Source of the DNA: Deltaproteobacteria bacterium
GTDB lineage: Bacteria > SAR324 > NAC60-12
DNA length: 5,650 nucleotides
Direction of reading: 5' to 3'
Assembly: GCA_003541985.1 (NCBI GenBank)
Contig: DPLM01000251.1
Location: 1 to 5,650, forward strand
Both the position numbers and the translations under genes were made by a program. Below, one piece after another: positions 5,251-5,650 of this stretch. The notes below the pieces were generated by a model. That model saw only the letters and a list, made by a program, of their open reading frames with translations, did not search any database and was not told the origin of the DNA. Each line of letters opens with the position of its first letter. Positions within the stretch are counted from its first letter, which is position 1.

Positions 5251-5650
5251 TTAGATTACTACAAGGGGGTCAAAAACAGGTTGAAGATGCGTGGTATCAG
5301 CCAAACATTCAAGACTCCAGCTCAAATCTTTTGGTGAAAAAACAAGTTGGGTAAGGCTTGTATTCGGGATCTGAAAATAATTGGGAGCATCAAGCTCAAG
5401 GCCTAAGATCTGTTTACAAATAAGCCGAATCAGTCCAGCGTGAGAGACAGCTGCCAGATCAGCTCCAACATGTTTTACAGGCATTTCCCCCAAAAATGCC
5501 CAAACTCGATTAAGGGCATTTTGTAAGCTCTCACCTCCATCAATTTGATGGTCTTTATCACCGGACCGAAAAGCTTGAAATGCATCGGCATGATCAGCCA
5601 TGACTTGCTGTAAATTCAAGCCTTCAAGAATGCCAACCCCACGCTCTCTT
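5251..5650 (-). CDS. Histidine phosphatase superfamily (phosphoglycerate-mutase-like) protein, N-terminus outside window
   Basis: The visible 132 residues are the C-terminal part of a branch-2-style PGM fold. The N-terminal RHGET catalytic motif must lie to the right of the window. The frame is open to the edge. It begins RERGVGILEGL, matching the conserved E-x-x-x-G-x-x-EG region of the family. A TTG at 5619 could look like a start but falls inside this conserved segment, so it is not one. Later come IDGGESLQNALNRV, with the usual GGES, and AAVSHAGLIRLI, with the second catalytic histidine (SHAGLIR). Family members include phosphoglycerate mutases, alpha-ribazole phosphatase and broad-specificity phosphatases, and nothing visible here picks the substrate. 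It is the upstream gene of the leftward unit with the HIT and Ppx/GppA-like genes, three bases before the HIT start codon. Confidence 0.88.
   Translation of the reverse strand, partial: RERGVGILEGLNLQQVMADHADAFQAFRSGDKDHQIDGGESLQNALNRVWAFLGEMPVKHVGADLAAVSHAGLIRLICKQILGLELDAPNYFQIPNTSLTQLVFSPKDLSWSLECLADTTHLQPVFDPLVVI

Noticed and set aside
5617..5619. TTG as the start codon of the histidine phosphatase gene
   Set aside because: The frame is open to the window edge, and the residues upstream (RERGVGILEG) match a conserved family segment, so the true start lies beyond base 5650.

Overview
The window carries seven protein genes (one cut by the right edge) and one tRNA gene cut by the left edge. 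Coding density is high, and no mobile element, CRISPR array, rRNA or integrase is visible. The mix of genes (a flagellar switch protein and export-gate protein, RsmB, a DksA-type regulator, Ppx/GppA, HIT) points to the chromosome of a motile Gram-negative, proteobacteria-like organism with roughly mid-40s % GC by eye. I cannot fix the lineage. The DksA-like protein has the cysteine-poor form known from alphaproteobacteria, while the scattered flagellar genes would also suit a deep-branching or delta-like marine lineage. This is inference only.

Layout. Minus strand, left: fliM (100-1107), followed by the 5' part of tRNA-Lys(TTT) (1-53), which has its own well-placed sigma70-like promoter starting five bases beyond the fliM stop codon. 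Plus strand, middle: rsmB (1195-2502) diverges from fliM; a 133-bp gap with hairpins and a 13-bp imperfect direct repeat leads into a dksA-like gene (2636-3094); fliR (3114-3899) follows after 19 bp. Minus strand, right: a compact run transcribed leftward encodes a histidine phosphatase (C-terminal part only, 5251-5650), a HIT-family hydrolase (4843-5247) and a short Ppx/GppA-family phosphatase (3901-4806). The last of these meets fliR tail to tail with one base between the stop codons.

How they may work together. FliM (C-ring switch) and FliR (export gate) are parts of the same organelle but sit in two separate, oppositely oriented units, away from the usual fliLMNOPQR-flhB block. fliR appears to be cotranscribed with a DksA-like regulator. 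The facing operon holds three phosphohydrolases, one of a family that includes the (p)ppGpp-metabolising GppA. A link between stringent-response-type signalling and flagellar assembly is a reasonable hypothesis from this arrangement but is not shown by the sequence. I see no clearly unprecedented system. The points most worth checking are the degenerate DksA with its fliR linkage, the repeat-bearing leader, and the altered phosphate-binding loop of the Ppx-like protein.
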